64,000 nucleotides of DNA, taken from contig NC_052357.1 of the NCBI RefSeq assembly GCF_009727055.1, positions 90,959,650-91,023,649 of the forward strand, given 5' to 3'. This stretch comes from Benincasa hispida. Taxonomy: Eukaryota; Streptophyta; Magnoliopsida; Cucurbitales; Cucurbitaceae. Under the pieces are notes generated by a model. The model saw only the letters and a program-made list of their open reading frames with translations, was not told the DNA's origin and did no database searches. Of this stretch, positions 23,169 through 35,900 are shown in pieces. Numbering within the stretch: the first letter of the stretch is position 1; each line of letters begins with the position of its first letter. The translations under genes were made by a program, and so were the position numbers.

Positions 23169-23314
23169 CTATGGATGTGTCAACCTAGTTGAGATATCCG
23201 GGTGCATCTCCTGATCATTAGTGGTTTATTTGGTTCATGCCTCTTTGTAATTTGAACTTTGCTCTTTTCATTATATTAATGAAAAGTTCTGTTTTCGTTT
23301 AAAAAAAATAAAAA
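23169..23314 (+). mobile_element. Old LINE (lineage A), part 3 of 3: 3' UTR and poly-A
   Basis: It begins with CTATGGATGTGTCAACC, directly continuing GATGAGGGTG before the Ty3 insertion. It carries the lineage A tail motif (23,177-23,216), the CATTATATTAATGAAAAG hairpin-like end and an A-rich tail (23,301-23,314). This closes the element that started at about 5636. Confidence 0.88.
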
Positions 23315-23589
23315 AATGAAACTTTTTATTGAAGAAATGATAATGAGAGTGTGAGAAATATAAAACGATAATCAAAATTATAAACTACAAAAGCATTCCA
23401 ATTCAGACATACCATTAAAAAAAGCCTTGGCAGGAGTTGATTCAAAATGTGATCGAGCCAAGAAAAGTGCTTGCCTTAAAAAATCCTTTGATTTTATTCC
23501 AACTATAATTCTGAAATTAAGGCTTTGACAGGATTGATGCATTAAAAAGTGATCTCAACAGGTCAACAAGTAAGAACACCCAAAAAATG

Positions 23590-23765
23590 GATGATTAAAC
23601 GACAGCCCATCCACTTGGCACAGAGAACATATTTAAGACACAGAGAATGAAGAAGGAAGTTTCCTTTGGAGCAAAGCTGCTGTTTTAAGACTACTATTAA
23701 GCATAATCCAAACAAGAATGTTAATTCTTCTTGGACTTCTTGACTTTCTAAGTGCTGAAAAACTT
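23590..23765 (-). mobile_element. LINE zinc-binding-domain scrap
   Basis: The minus strand reads FSALRKSRSPRRINILVWIMLNSSL, then LQRKLPSSF and ICSLCQ. This matches the start of the C-terminal zinc-binding region of lineage A (compare ALWKSNSPRRVNITVWIMLFG). There is no tail or duplication. It lies about 200 bp upstream of the first visible VPS53 exon. Confidence 0.7.
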
Positions 23766-23959
23766 ATATTTTCTTTTGTTTATTTTTATTACAAGAAACA
23801 AACCTTTCTTCAATAGTTGAAAAGTTGTGATACTTCTTTTAGAGGAGATCTTGCCCTCTTGAACTCTTGCAACTTTCCTTTTTAGATAAATTTATGTCAA
23901 ATAACTAATTGTGTATTTTTTAAAGATAGCCTGATGTTGTATGTTTGTTATATTTCTAG

Positions 23960-26900
23960 AATTGGCGAAGTTAGATAAAACTGAACGAAGATATGCATGG
24001 ATAAAGCGTCGTATAAGAACAAATGAAGAGATATGGAAAATTTTTCCTCCTTCGTGGCATGTCCCATATCGTCTTTGTATCCAGTTCTGTAAAAAAACAA
24101 GGTATGGAACTTGTTTTTGAGTTTGAATTCTTCTCTTGTTCAAGTAATTTATCTATTATCAGACAACTGGTTTGCTTTAATCTTTGTTATATGATATATA
24201 AACAATAATCAAGCTTTGTATGTGTTGGATGGGTTAGGTTTTGGATGGATGCACGGATGTGGAAAATCCAACTTGTCTGGGGAACTATTTTTTTTTTTGG
24301 AAAAGGAAACCATACTTTTTATTAAAGCATAAAAAGAAAGTATAAGAGATGTGTACTTAAATAAGAGCGATACAAGATACGGGATCAGGAGACGCACCCG
24401 GGCATCTAAACTACGTTGACACCCCCTTAGCGTCCTCATCATGTCCGTATAACTCAAACAAAAACGGAAAATATGGAACTTACAAGAGAATTGAATACAA
24501 AGAAAAAAAACGCCATCTTTTGATGGACATAGTACAAACCAAGAGGGAAAACAAGAGAATAATGAATTAAGCCTAACTACTTAAGTCTTCACAGCTGGAT
24601 AGTAGTGACCCTTCTCCTTAAAACATAATCAAACTGGGAGGATGAATGCTTGCCAATTCAAACATAAATCTTGAAGTGAGTAGGCTGCAAAGTGCTTTGA
24701 AAGAGAACGCCATTGAGAAGCATTAAGTTTAGCAGCCTCATAGGGTTTCTCTATCTTGAAAGATTCTTTGATTTCTTTCGAACAAAATTTCAACTAATAT
24801 TGCTTTTACTGCATTGCACCAAATCAAATTTGGGGCTTTTTTGAGAATAGGACCAGTGAGTAACTGCTGAACGTTCTTTTTACAAGTAATGTCGAAAACC
24901 CAGCTGAAGTGGAAGGATTTAAAAAGGACTAGCCAAGAAATGAAGAAGCAGTCAAAGAACAAGTGTTGCAAGTCTTCTCCAGCTTATTTACATAAAACAC
25001 ATTGATTAGGAGAAAGAAAATGGGAGGGCAGCTTGTGTTGTAGAACTGAGGCGCTGTTTAGGGATCCAAAAAGCAAGATCCAAACCGTAATATTCACTCT
25101 TCAAGGACTATTGGTCTTCCACAAAGCTTTTAAAAGGTGGGTGTCAATAGGTGAGGCCAAGGCAAGATGGTTGGACAGAGATTTTACCGTGAATGAACCA
25201 CTTGCTTCTAAGGACCAAGAACGATAGTCAGGTCTGAGAGAAGGCTTTAAGTTGGAAATCAAGAGAAGCAAAGTCTGAAAGTCTGGTATTTCTTCATCTT
25301 TTAATAGTCTTCTGAAGGGTAGAGACCAAGATAGGTTTTGAGAATCCCAATGATCCAAAACAGATCCATTTTGGTTAGAAGCAGCTCTAAATAAAGAGGG
25401 AAAACTCTATTAATGGGAAAGTTTTAATTAAATAGGTTCTTTACGTAAAAAAGGATAGTGTGACCTAGAAAATGCATAAATCCATCGATAAAATTGACAA
25501 GGATATTACATAAATTTTTTGAAATGGATAGATCAGGGAAAAGTTAAGGGGGAAAAACTCTTTGTTGAAGCAAATATTGAAGTGGTAAAGGAAAGTGTGC
25601 CAATCGGTAATCATATGCAGCATGCATCAGAATCCTTGAATTGTAGAAGTGAACTTAGTAAATCTTTGGAAAAAAAGTTTATCTTGTCAAGATATGAAAA
25701 TCCCCATGGAAAGACATAAAACAGATGGATCTTTTTGTTATCAGAACCATAGACTCAACCCAATACAAACATTATATATATATATTTTTTAAATTAAAAA
25801 AACTGAATCAAGGAAGAAGACTTCCATTATCAAAAGAGAGAATTATTTAATGAGAAGATGAGCTATCCCTACACACCAACTAGTTACTTTCAAATAAAGG
25901 ATCAAGGTCAAGAATTCTTCCACTTGAAAGTTAAAACAAACCAACATATACAAATAATCAATAATTTGTGTTTTCAATATAGCATAACCAAGGCGAATCG
26001 TGTACTGTGAAGTAAACTGCAGTGTTGTGTAGAAAAAGAGTCTTAGTTCTTTCTCCAGTTTTTATTTTATTTTATTTTTTTCTCAGACCTTTATTTTTTG
26101 TTGAATGGTTTTAATGATTGCAGAAAACAACTTGAGGACATCCTGGATAATTTGAAAGAAAAGCCAGATGTTGCAACATTATTGCTGGTATCTCTTTTGC
26201 TCTTCCTCCAAAAAAAAAAAAAAGGACTAATGGTTCCATGTGGGTATATCGAAGGCAATAATTTGACTTTTTGATAAAATCTATGATGGTTGTTGAACAA
26301 TCACATATACTCTTTGCGAAGCCTGCATTCTAAATCCTGTCTTCTGACCTCTTGCCATTTTAATAAGTTATCTTCTCTTTTGGTTTCTACTCATCTTTAT
26401 CAAACTTTTGTTTAGGCACTACAACGAACTTTGGAATTTGAAGACGAACTGGCAGAAAAGTTTGGAGGAGGTGCTCGAGGGAAGGAGAGTGGAAATGAAA
26501 TTGAAGAATTTGGTAGAGAGGATAGTAATAGTCAAAATGTTTCCGACATCAGAAAAAAGTATGAGAAGAAGCTGGCCGTACATCAAGGACCAGAGAATGA
26601 TGTATGTAATTTAATTTTTAAATGCGAGAATACCACATTCAATGACTATCCTTTCCTTTCTTCTTTATTCATGTAAAACTGTACTGTCTAAATGCTATTT
26701 AAATTTTGATTGACAGGAAAAGAATGGAATCAAAGATATGCCGGTGCCTGGAGCTGGGGTAATTTACCACTTAACTAATTTGTATGCAATTCAATAATGG
26801 AACGTTAGATTGTTACACAATGTAGTTGCAAGTGTACAAGAAAAAGTTTCATTGTAAACCAAACTTCCGTCATCTATTAAGATTTAAGCATTGGTATACT

Positions 26901-29900
26901 TTGCAAGGAGCTATTCTGCTATATAAGATAGTTCATAGGTGGCAGTTCGTTTCCTTTAAATACTGCAATATATAAATATACCCAAGATTTTGTTTCATAT
27001 GGATAAAATAGCTCTTGGATATTTTCCAATATTTGTTGGCAGTTCAACTTCCGTGGAATTGTCTCTTCTTGCTTTGAACCGCACTTGACGGTGTACATAG
27101 AACTAGAAGAGAAGACATTAATGGAGAATCTGGAAAAACTTGTTCAGGTAATATCATTGATTATTTCTATATTTAGTGATGCCTCTGACCCTTATGAATA
27201 TCTAATAGGTCTTATTTGATTATGCTGATCCTCAACAAATCAAATTTGCTTTATGACAGGAAGAAACATGGGACATTGATGAAGGAAGTCAGAGCAATGT
27301 TTTATCAAGTAGCATGCAGGTAATTTGTGAAACATGATCATGCTTTCTATCACTCGGATATTTGATACGAGCTGTTTGAGGACTATACGGGCTTGTATGG
27401 TCCTCTGAGGGCCAAAGTAGAAGTAATTTCTTGAACGAGCTGGGAGACTTAAGTTTGTGCTTTGTCGGTCTAATTGGTGTGTGGTTGGCAACTTTAACAT
27501 CATTTGTTTCCAAGGTGAAGAGGCTCCCCAAGGGCGTGTCAATAGGTTAGTGAGAAATTTTAATGATTTTATTGAGGAGTTTGATTTGATCCCCTTTGTT
27601 GAATGACAAGTTTACTCAGGCTAATAGTAGAGGGAGAAACAGATCAACAGGTTTTTACTCTCCTCAGGTTGGTTAGAGATGTTTGGGAGGTTCGACAAAT
27701 AGTGGGCCCAAGAGTCACGGATCATTGGCCTTTAATTTTATCTTCAATTATCTAGAAATGGGGCCTAGCCTCTTTCGTTTTAAGAATATATGGCTTAAGC
27801 ATCCTTCTTTTAAGTCTCAGTTACCAATGTGGTGGAATTCAACTTTTGTTGGGAGATGGGGAGGGTCTTTGCTTTATGGAAAATTTGTGGTTGTTGAAAG
27901 GGGTGCGCAAAACCTGACCTAGATTAATAACGTTGATGAGAAGGAATTGAGCGTGAACCGAGTGTCGCTTTGAAAGAAGAGAGATTTCCTTTAAGTTTGA
28001 TTTTGTGCAGCAACTGAATGTCTGCTTGAAAGAAGAGAGAAACTCCCTACTCTAGTGAGGTGTGTGGTATTCATGGAGCTTTGTGTTTGCCTATGACCAT
28101 GTGGATGGTCAGTTGGCATCTTTACTCCCTGAGAATAATTTGTGCATTGTGCCATTTACGCATAAAAGAAGTAAGAAAAAGATGAGGTATCAATGTTACC
28201 TGTTAGGAGCTGCCCCTTTTTTGGGGATAAGGAATGTTTCCTGAAATCCATCATAGCTTCCATCCCTCATTCTTAAATTTTAGTATTTAATTTTTAATAA
28301 ATTCTTAATGCTATGTGATAGTCTATGATTTATTATATTTCCAATAATTGTATGGTATTTTTAAAGTAAAAATAATGCACATTTACATAATGCACATTTC
28401 TATGGGAGGGGGTACAACACAAAATGGCTCACACCTTGTTAGATAGGACAAGGTTATCAAATCTCATGCACAAGGGGGCCTTGGTCTACGGAGTTTGGCT
28501 GATAAGAACTGTGCTCTTCTTGCTAAATGGGTTTGGAGACATTACCTTGAGGATGGGGCATTTTGGAAACAGATGGTTGAAGCAAAATATGGTTAGACTC
28601 CTCTTAAGTCTTGGCCCAGTACCATTTTCCCCAACTATATTAGGGGTCCCTGGAAAGATATTTTGGAGCATATGAATCTTATTAAAGAAAATACCAAAAT
28701 CAAAGTGGGTAATGGGGAAAGCACCTCTTTTTGGTATGACAGATGGATCAGAGCCTCCACTCGCAAAGAGATTTTCCCCGGATTATTCTACCTATCCACA
28801 CAAAAAAGGTCTTCCATTCTTGATTTGTGGGATCTTAGACAGGGATGGTCTCTGTATTACAAGAGAAATCTAAAGGATGAAGAGATTGAGGAGTGGCTCG
28901 ATCTCATGGACAGCCTTTACAGTGTCCATCTACCCGCTGACAAGGATAAATTGATTTGGGAGCCAGACGCCAAAGGATCTTTCTCTACAAAATCTCTTAC
29001 CTCTGTTCTGGGAACTGTTCTGGAATCCTCGGATCACCCCTTCCATGATGCTATATGGAATGATTTTTACCCAAAAAAGATTAAGTTCTTCATTTGGGAA
29101 GTTAGTCACAATGCCATCAACACTATTGACAGATTGCATATTCGCCTCTCCCACATGGTCCTCTCTCCCCACTGTTGCCTCATTTGTAACTCTGGCTCAG
29201 ACTCATCAAGTCACCTCTTTATACACTGTCACTTCGCAGAGAGGTTTTGGAAGGAGATCTTCCTTTCTTTTGGTTGGTACACTGCCCTCCCAAAAGATTC
29301 TATTGGTGCCCTCACACTCACCGGTCATCCCTTCACAAAACAAAAGAAGAATTATGTGGATACATTTGATACGTGCTTTCTTATGGATCACTTAGAAGGA
29401 GAGAAGCAAGCGTCTCTTCAAAGATAGGGGGAGCTCTTTTGGTAGCTATTTTAATCTTATTATCTTTCATGCTATGAGTTGGAGTAAATTCACATCTTTC
29501 TTTAACACATACACCCTTTCTTCCCTTTTGACCAATTGGAGAAGTCTTATGTAATTCCGTTGGTATGGTTTTGGTCCATTTTTATAAATTTCATACATCA
29601 ATGAAATTTGTTTCCTATTAAAAAAAAAAGCAGCATAGAAAAGGTATCTTGAATCTGTTTTCGAGTATAAAACAGATCACCATCCTGTAACTGGGAAAGA
29701 ATTTCCCTAAGAGTATCTCTGTCCTTAATTTCCTGCTGCGAATCTTTGTCCTTGTACTCACTCTTTGCATATTCTAATTACTTTATCGTTGGCTATTCTT
29801 TTTTGCAGTTGTTTCTAATAATCAAAAGGAGCTTAAAGAGGTGTAGTGCCTTGACTAAGAACCAGACATTATTAAATTTGTTCAAGGTGCATTCTATATC

Positions 29901-32900
29901 CACATCAACAATTATTGTTATGGTTGATCCTGCATGTTGTACTTCACTCAGATAATTTAATCTGGGTCTATGGGGGTAGTAAAATTATACTACAACATTT
30001 TAATTAAGGCGGGAGTGTCCATTTTCTTCAAGTTTAATATGTGAAGAGTATGCTTCAAAAATAGTAATAATAATAATAAATGTTTGCTCCTGAAAGGGTT
30101 TGAGTTTTCATACGATCAAGATTATAAAACTAACTGTCGTTCCTTTATCGTAATACAAATTTCTCGGTATAAAGATCTAGGTTTGATGCTTGTATTTGGG
30201 GTAATTTAAGAATGATTCAGTAGTTTTGCTAAAGAAGATGTGAGAATGAACATTGGGTATTAATGCTTATAGATTCACATCTATTTGGAGATTGGCCATA
30301 TACATAGTTTGCATGTTGTATGCCACTCTCTCATTACGAGGGCTTATTAAGCAGCATAAATTTGTATGTCAAGATCAAAATGATCTAGTAAAGATATTTG
30401 GAAAAATCCAAAAAGAACATTTTGTTCATATTGATATTTTTCATAATGATAGGGTATCTATTCCAGTTATGTCTGAATGATGGATAAACTACCCTCTGTG
30501 TGGTAGTTATCTATTTCTATCATCACGTTTTCACAAGGAAGATACTCTTTAAATAATTGCATGCCAATGAAATAGTCATTATGCAGATAAGAGTTATGTA
30601 TTTCAGTTATGTACTGCAACTGTATAAAAACTATGGTCCGTTCCAAAATATGCACAGTAGCTAATGCTAACACAGTGGTTCTTTTAGAATAATCTTTATT
30701 GGACTTTTCTCATCGCCAGGTATTCCAAAGAGTGCTAAAAGCTTATGCTAACAAACTTTTTGCAAGACTTCCCAAGGGTGGCACGGGATTTGTTGCAGCA
30801 GCCACTGGCATGGATGGACAAATAAAGGTGCTTAAAGAGCAATATTGAGTTTCTTTTCCTTCATTAAGAATTACATTTATTTTTTTATTATATTCTAAAT
30901 GCGTGTGAAAGTTGTGAACAGACTTCTGACAAGGATGAAAAAGTTATCTGTTACATAGTCAATTCAGCTGAATATTGCCACAAGACTGTAAGTTGCCTTT
31001 TGGATAGTTTCATTTTACCTTGTTATTGGTTCTCGATTATTCTTTTTGGTAATTTACTTGTCTGGTGGACACTAACTGTAACATTTTTTTTCTTTTTTCA
31101 AAAAAGGATTTAAAGAAAGCAATTTATCAATAATGAAAGCATGATTCACTCTAAGTTAAGAAGATGGCATTGCATCATTCAAACTTGACGGACAATTGTT
31201 AACCGAGAATCCCTCCTAATTATTGCACAAACAAGCTAGGGAAATACCTGATTGAAGATTTTTTTATTAGGATATTTGGAACTTCATTGCTAAGAACCGA
31301 GAATTAGCTAACAAAACAGATATACTAACTAGTTGATTTGTCAAGCCTTTTTTTCCATCTTTAGATGCATGTACTGGAAAACTAAATTATACCTTTCCTG
31401 CATTGGCTGGACACAGATTTTTTTAGTGGTCATGAACATGATCATCATTGTACTTCGTGGCTATCATCTTAATCAATATATTTATAGTGGTTGAAAAATA
31501 AATATTTTTCTGTTTTTATTTTCTTGAGGGATATATTGCTTGAATAGCTGACCCATTAGAATGAAAAACTATATATCTGATTAAGAATTCATTCTAAATT
31601 TTGTCTTTCAGTAACATCAAGTTATTTATTCATTATTATTATGTTTTTGTGGTGGGGGCGTTCAGTCTGGTGAATTGGCTGAAAGTGTGCAAAAGATAAT
31701 TGATTCTCAACTAGTGGATGCGGTAGATATGTCAGAGGTGCAGGTATGGTATTCATTACCTAACTGCAGTGGAGGATAACTTTTTTTCAATTGAATTCCA
31801 TAGCATGTACTGTTCTGCAGGATGAATTCTCGGCAGTAATAACAAAAGCGTTGGTCACCTTGGTGCATGGTCTGGAAACTAAATTTGATTCAGAAATGGC
31901 AGCAATGACTCGCGTTCCATGGGGTACTCTTGAAAGTGTTGGTGATCAATCAGAGTATGTCCCCTTTCCCCCTTCTTTATCACTCAATTTAAAATCAAGA
32001 AGCTTCCCTAAGAGACAAATTGTTGAAAATAAGTGAAGATAAAGAATACATCGAAAATAGAAGTAGTTCGTAGTTCCTGAATGACTCTCTTACCTGTTAG
32101 GATCTCTACAATGCTTTTATGGTTATTATTATTTTCGATAGGAAACAATTTTATTGATTTAATAGGCAGGCCTGAAAACCTCTCTTTCCTGTCAGTGAGG
32201 ACCTCCCCGATGATTTTTTTTAATGCATGTGGACAAACTAATGGGCAGTCTGGTTCTATAAGATTAAAGATTTTAAAATCGTTGGATATTTTTAGAATAA
32301 AAGTAATGTCTAATGAGAAACAATGTGGAATTGAGATACGTGAAAGATTACAAAAAGGCATATAAAAAGACCGCCCAAACAAGGAGCCACACTAGCTAAC
32401 TTTAGAAAAAATGACTCTAATCTAGAAGAATCAGACCTACCGAATAATTACAGTACTGTTGGTAACCAAGGTGTAAAGAGAAGCATTAAACCTAGCTAAA
32501 GACCAAACCTAAACTTAAATATCTCAACTCATAAAAATCAAAATATTTCAATCAAGCCAAGTGCTCCCAAAAAAAGATAGGGATGTTCTTTTTCCTCTTG
32601 TGGACTGGCCTGAACAGGGAAAGAGAATCTCCCCAGGGGAAGGGGGAATATGGTCCTCATCTCTTTTCCCGCCCCATTTGACACAAGTGAAAACTAAATT
32701 TCCCTTTAAATGGGGATTTCATTTGACCATTAAATTAAAAAATTTCTACAAAAAGTCATTTAATTGAGATTTTTATGTAAATAAATAAATAAATAACACT
32801 AAATGGGAAACAATCCTTCACAGAGAATCTCTGTCCAGATCCCCACAAACATCCCTACTCCAAATGAATTGTCCCATATTCCCAAAAAAAGTGGATACAA

Positions 32901-35900
32901 AAAACCTCTGAATCATAGAATGACGACCTTCATTGTGAGCTGAAAAAACTCCTGCACAGCTCCAAAAAGTGATCCCAAAGCAAAGCAAGCTGACGTCTCC
33001 AAAGGAAATTAGCAATAATCCCGGCTCCATATTTGCCAAGAAGCATGCGTCTCATTAACAATATTGCCGACAATTCAACTTTTTCATGGCCTTAAGTTCT
33101 TCTGACATGAACATTGGAAGCATTCTACCCTTGCTCATGGCATCCACCTTTTCATTTATTACAAATTGGAAAAAGAAATTTAGTCATATTTGCAATAAAA
33201 TATATAAAAATCTCGTGCCATTTAGAATCCCCGTATTCCACATTGTTGTGTTTAAAACTTTATTTTATTTCTAAATTATTTTTTAATTTTTAATGCACCC
33301 ACATCCTTTTGAATTTGTCCCGAGTGCCTGTGTCCACATCCATATTTCTTGTCATTTCATATTTCTGGAAGAATGCTGTATCCTCTCCTTCCTTTGTAAT
33401 TTTTTTTGGTGCTCATTGTTCAATACACTCATTCTCATCCAAAAAAATGTAAGTTGCCTTGGAAGGTGTTTAGTTGGGCACTGGAGCTGTCACCGATTAA
33501 GAATTATCTGACTTTCAAGTTTATTAGTAATTGGAACATTAATCGTTAGTCTTGTTTGCACCCCCACCCGATTTCAGGTATGTCAATGGCATTAATATGA
33601 TTCTCACAACCAGCATTCCCGTACTTGGCAGACTTCTTTCACCTCTTTACTTCCAGTTCTTCTTGGACAAGGTGATCATTGATAGGATGGTTCCTTTTAT
33701 TTTACAGTTTGCAGTCGTGTTATAGTCAACCTTACTATTTAGTTTTCAGCATCATCCTGTTCAATTACCTTTATAATGTCCCTTTTGTGTGTTTTTTACT
33801 TTTCTCTATATTATTGCTTGTATGCCAATGCCTTCGCCCATTTCTTTCAGCTTGCATCATCTCTTGGTCCGCGCTTCTATGCCAACATCTTCAAGTGCAA
33901 GCAAATATCAGAAACGGGAGCCCAACAAGTATTACAAGCTTGATCCTTTGTGTACTGTTTTTACCCTCTGGGAAATAAGTTTTTATTGTCAACCTAAGTT
34001 TTAGAATGCCCATAACAACCAATATATGCCTACGCCTGATGAATGATTTCTTTGTGCACATTTGTCTTCTTTCTCATTCATTTAAAGAATAACTAAATAA
34101 ACTTAAAACTTCCATATCAATACCCGTAAAAATAATTGATATAACTTATGTGCCAAAGCGACATACTTAAAAGATTTGAATAGTCTTGATGACTAAATGT
34201 AGTGTAGGGTTAGTTGTTTATCCTATGAAAACAGTTGAGGTGTGCGGAGGTGAGCCTGGACACTCGTGGGTATAAAAAATTGAAACTTCATTTTGGAATT
34301 GCTTAGACCCCATTTTATAACCGTTTGGTTTTTGAAAATTAAACTTATAAAAACTATTCCACTCATAAGTTCTATATTTTGTTGTTCATTTCAACTCATA
34401 TTTTAAAAAACTTTAAGTATTAGTTTTCAAAACCTTGTTTTTGTTTTTAGAATTTAACCCGGAGTTCAAGTGTCTGAATGAAAACTATAATAGAGAAATT
34501 GGGAGGAACATAAATTTCAAAGACCAGATACTAAAACCAAAATCATTATCAAACAGCCCTAGTTTCTAGTAAATGAAATATCGTTGTTGCAGAAAGAACC
34601 TTAACACTATATATTTATGTACATGCCTGTGATGTTATGTGCATTAGAAAAATGGAAACAAATCTGCACAGGCCATAGATGATTAAAGACGCCAAACTAA
34701 ATGTGATAGACTATTCATTTGGCCATTTCTCCACAAATTCATCATTTAGTGATTTATATAAGAACTGAATGCTGATAGAAAGATCTGGGTTTGATTTTGA
34801 TATATCATAAGTAACAGTTGAAATGCTTGTACAGATGTTGTTGGACACTCAAGCTGTGAAAACAATTCTTCTTGACATTCCTTCCCTTGGTCGACAGGTA
34901 CGTTCAGAATCACAATAACTAACCTGGCACTGCTCTCAAGTCATCTTTTAATGTGTCTATACTGTTTCCCATTCTGGAATTTTCTTTTTATCAGAAACAA
35001 AAGAAACTTGGGCGGCTGCAGACTTTCTTAGGAAATGTCAATTAAGAATCAGACCCATCACAGCAGAAACTTTAATTAAGAACTTACAAACAACAACACA
35101 GAAACCTCGATCCCATTTGAAACCATGAATTGTACAAGATCGCATGAGAAATCAAAAGAATTTAACTTATCTGAAAAAGTTAAAAGGTCTTTCTTTCCTT
35201 CCATCTGTTGAGGCATTTGACCTTGATACTCTTGCCGTGCTTTAAACCACAAACCTATTCCAGATTTCCTTCCTCGTTTTCATGGTTTCATATTATCTTG
35301 GGCATGTAATATTACAACTAATTTGCTAGTTTCTCCAATTTTCAAGGCTTTGCATTTTTTAAAAGATGCGCTTAAAGTAGCAGGCTCTTTAAGTACTCGT
35401 TCTATGCCATTACTTCAATTTTATTGAGATGACTTTTGAACCATGATTTGTGTAGTTAACTGAACTTTCAAGTTACTGACGATTGTTTTTTCCACAATTA
35501 TTATTATTGTCGCCATCATCATCATTAAATACATCTAAAAATAGACTTCTTTCTCATAAAGGTTCGATGAATTTTCTTACCGACTAGTTCATTTTTGTGG
35601 TTATTTCTCAGACTTCAGGTGCCACTAGCTATTCAAAATTTGTAAGTCGTGAGATGAGCAAAGCTGAAGCTCTTTTAAAGGTTTGTAATCAAGGCGCAAC
35701 GTCCTTGTTGGTATTTTTTTCCATTCTCTAAAGCCAAATTTTATCCCAAGTTAGAGGTCAGGAAAATTTTGAAAAGGCTATATCCCATTAGGATCAACTT
35801 AAAACAGGAGGGAATTTTAGTGATGGAAGCCGTTAGGGGAATTATCAAGAGACACACTCTTGACCTTTATCCTTACGATTCTCCTACTTTTATTGGTCTA

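Noticed and set aside
32008..32382. 124-codon minus frame in a VPS53 intron
   Set aside because: No domain or conservation seen; it lies in probable retroposon DNA.
33679..34004. Two overlapping plus frames of 99 and 71 codons
   Set aside because: They overlap a true VPS53 exon (33,851-33,928) in the wrong frame or read through its intron.
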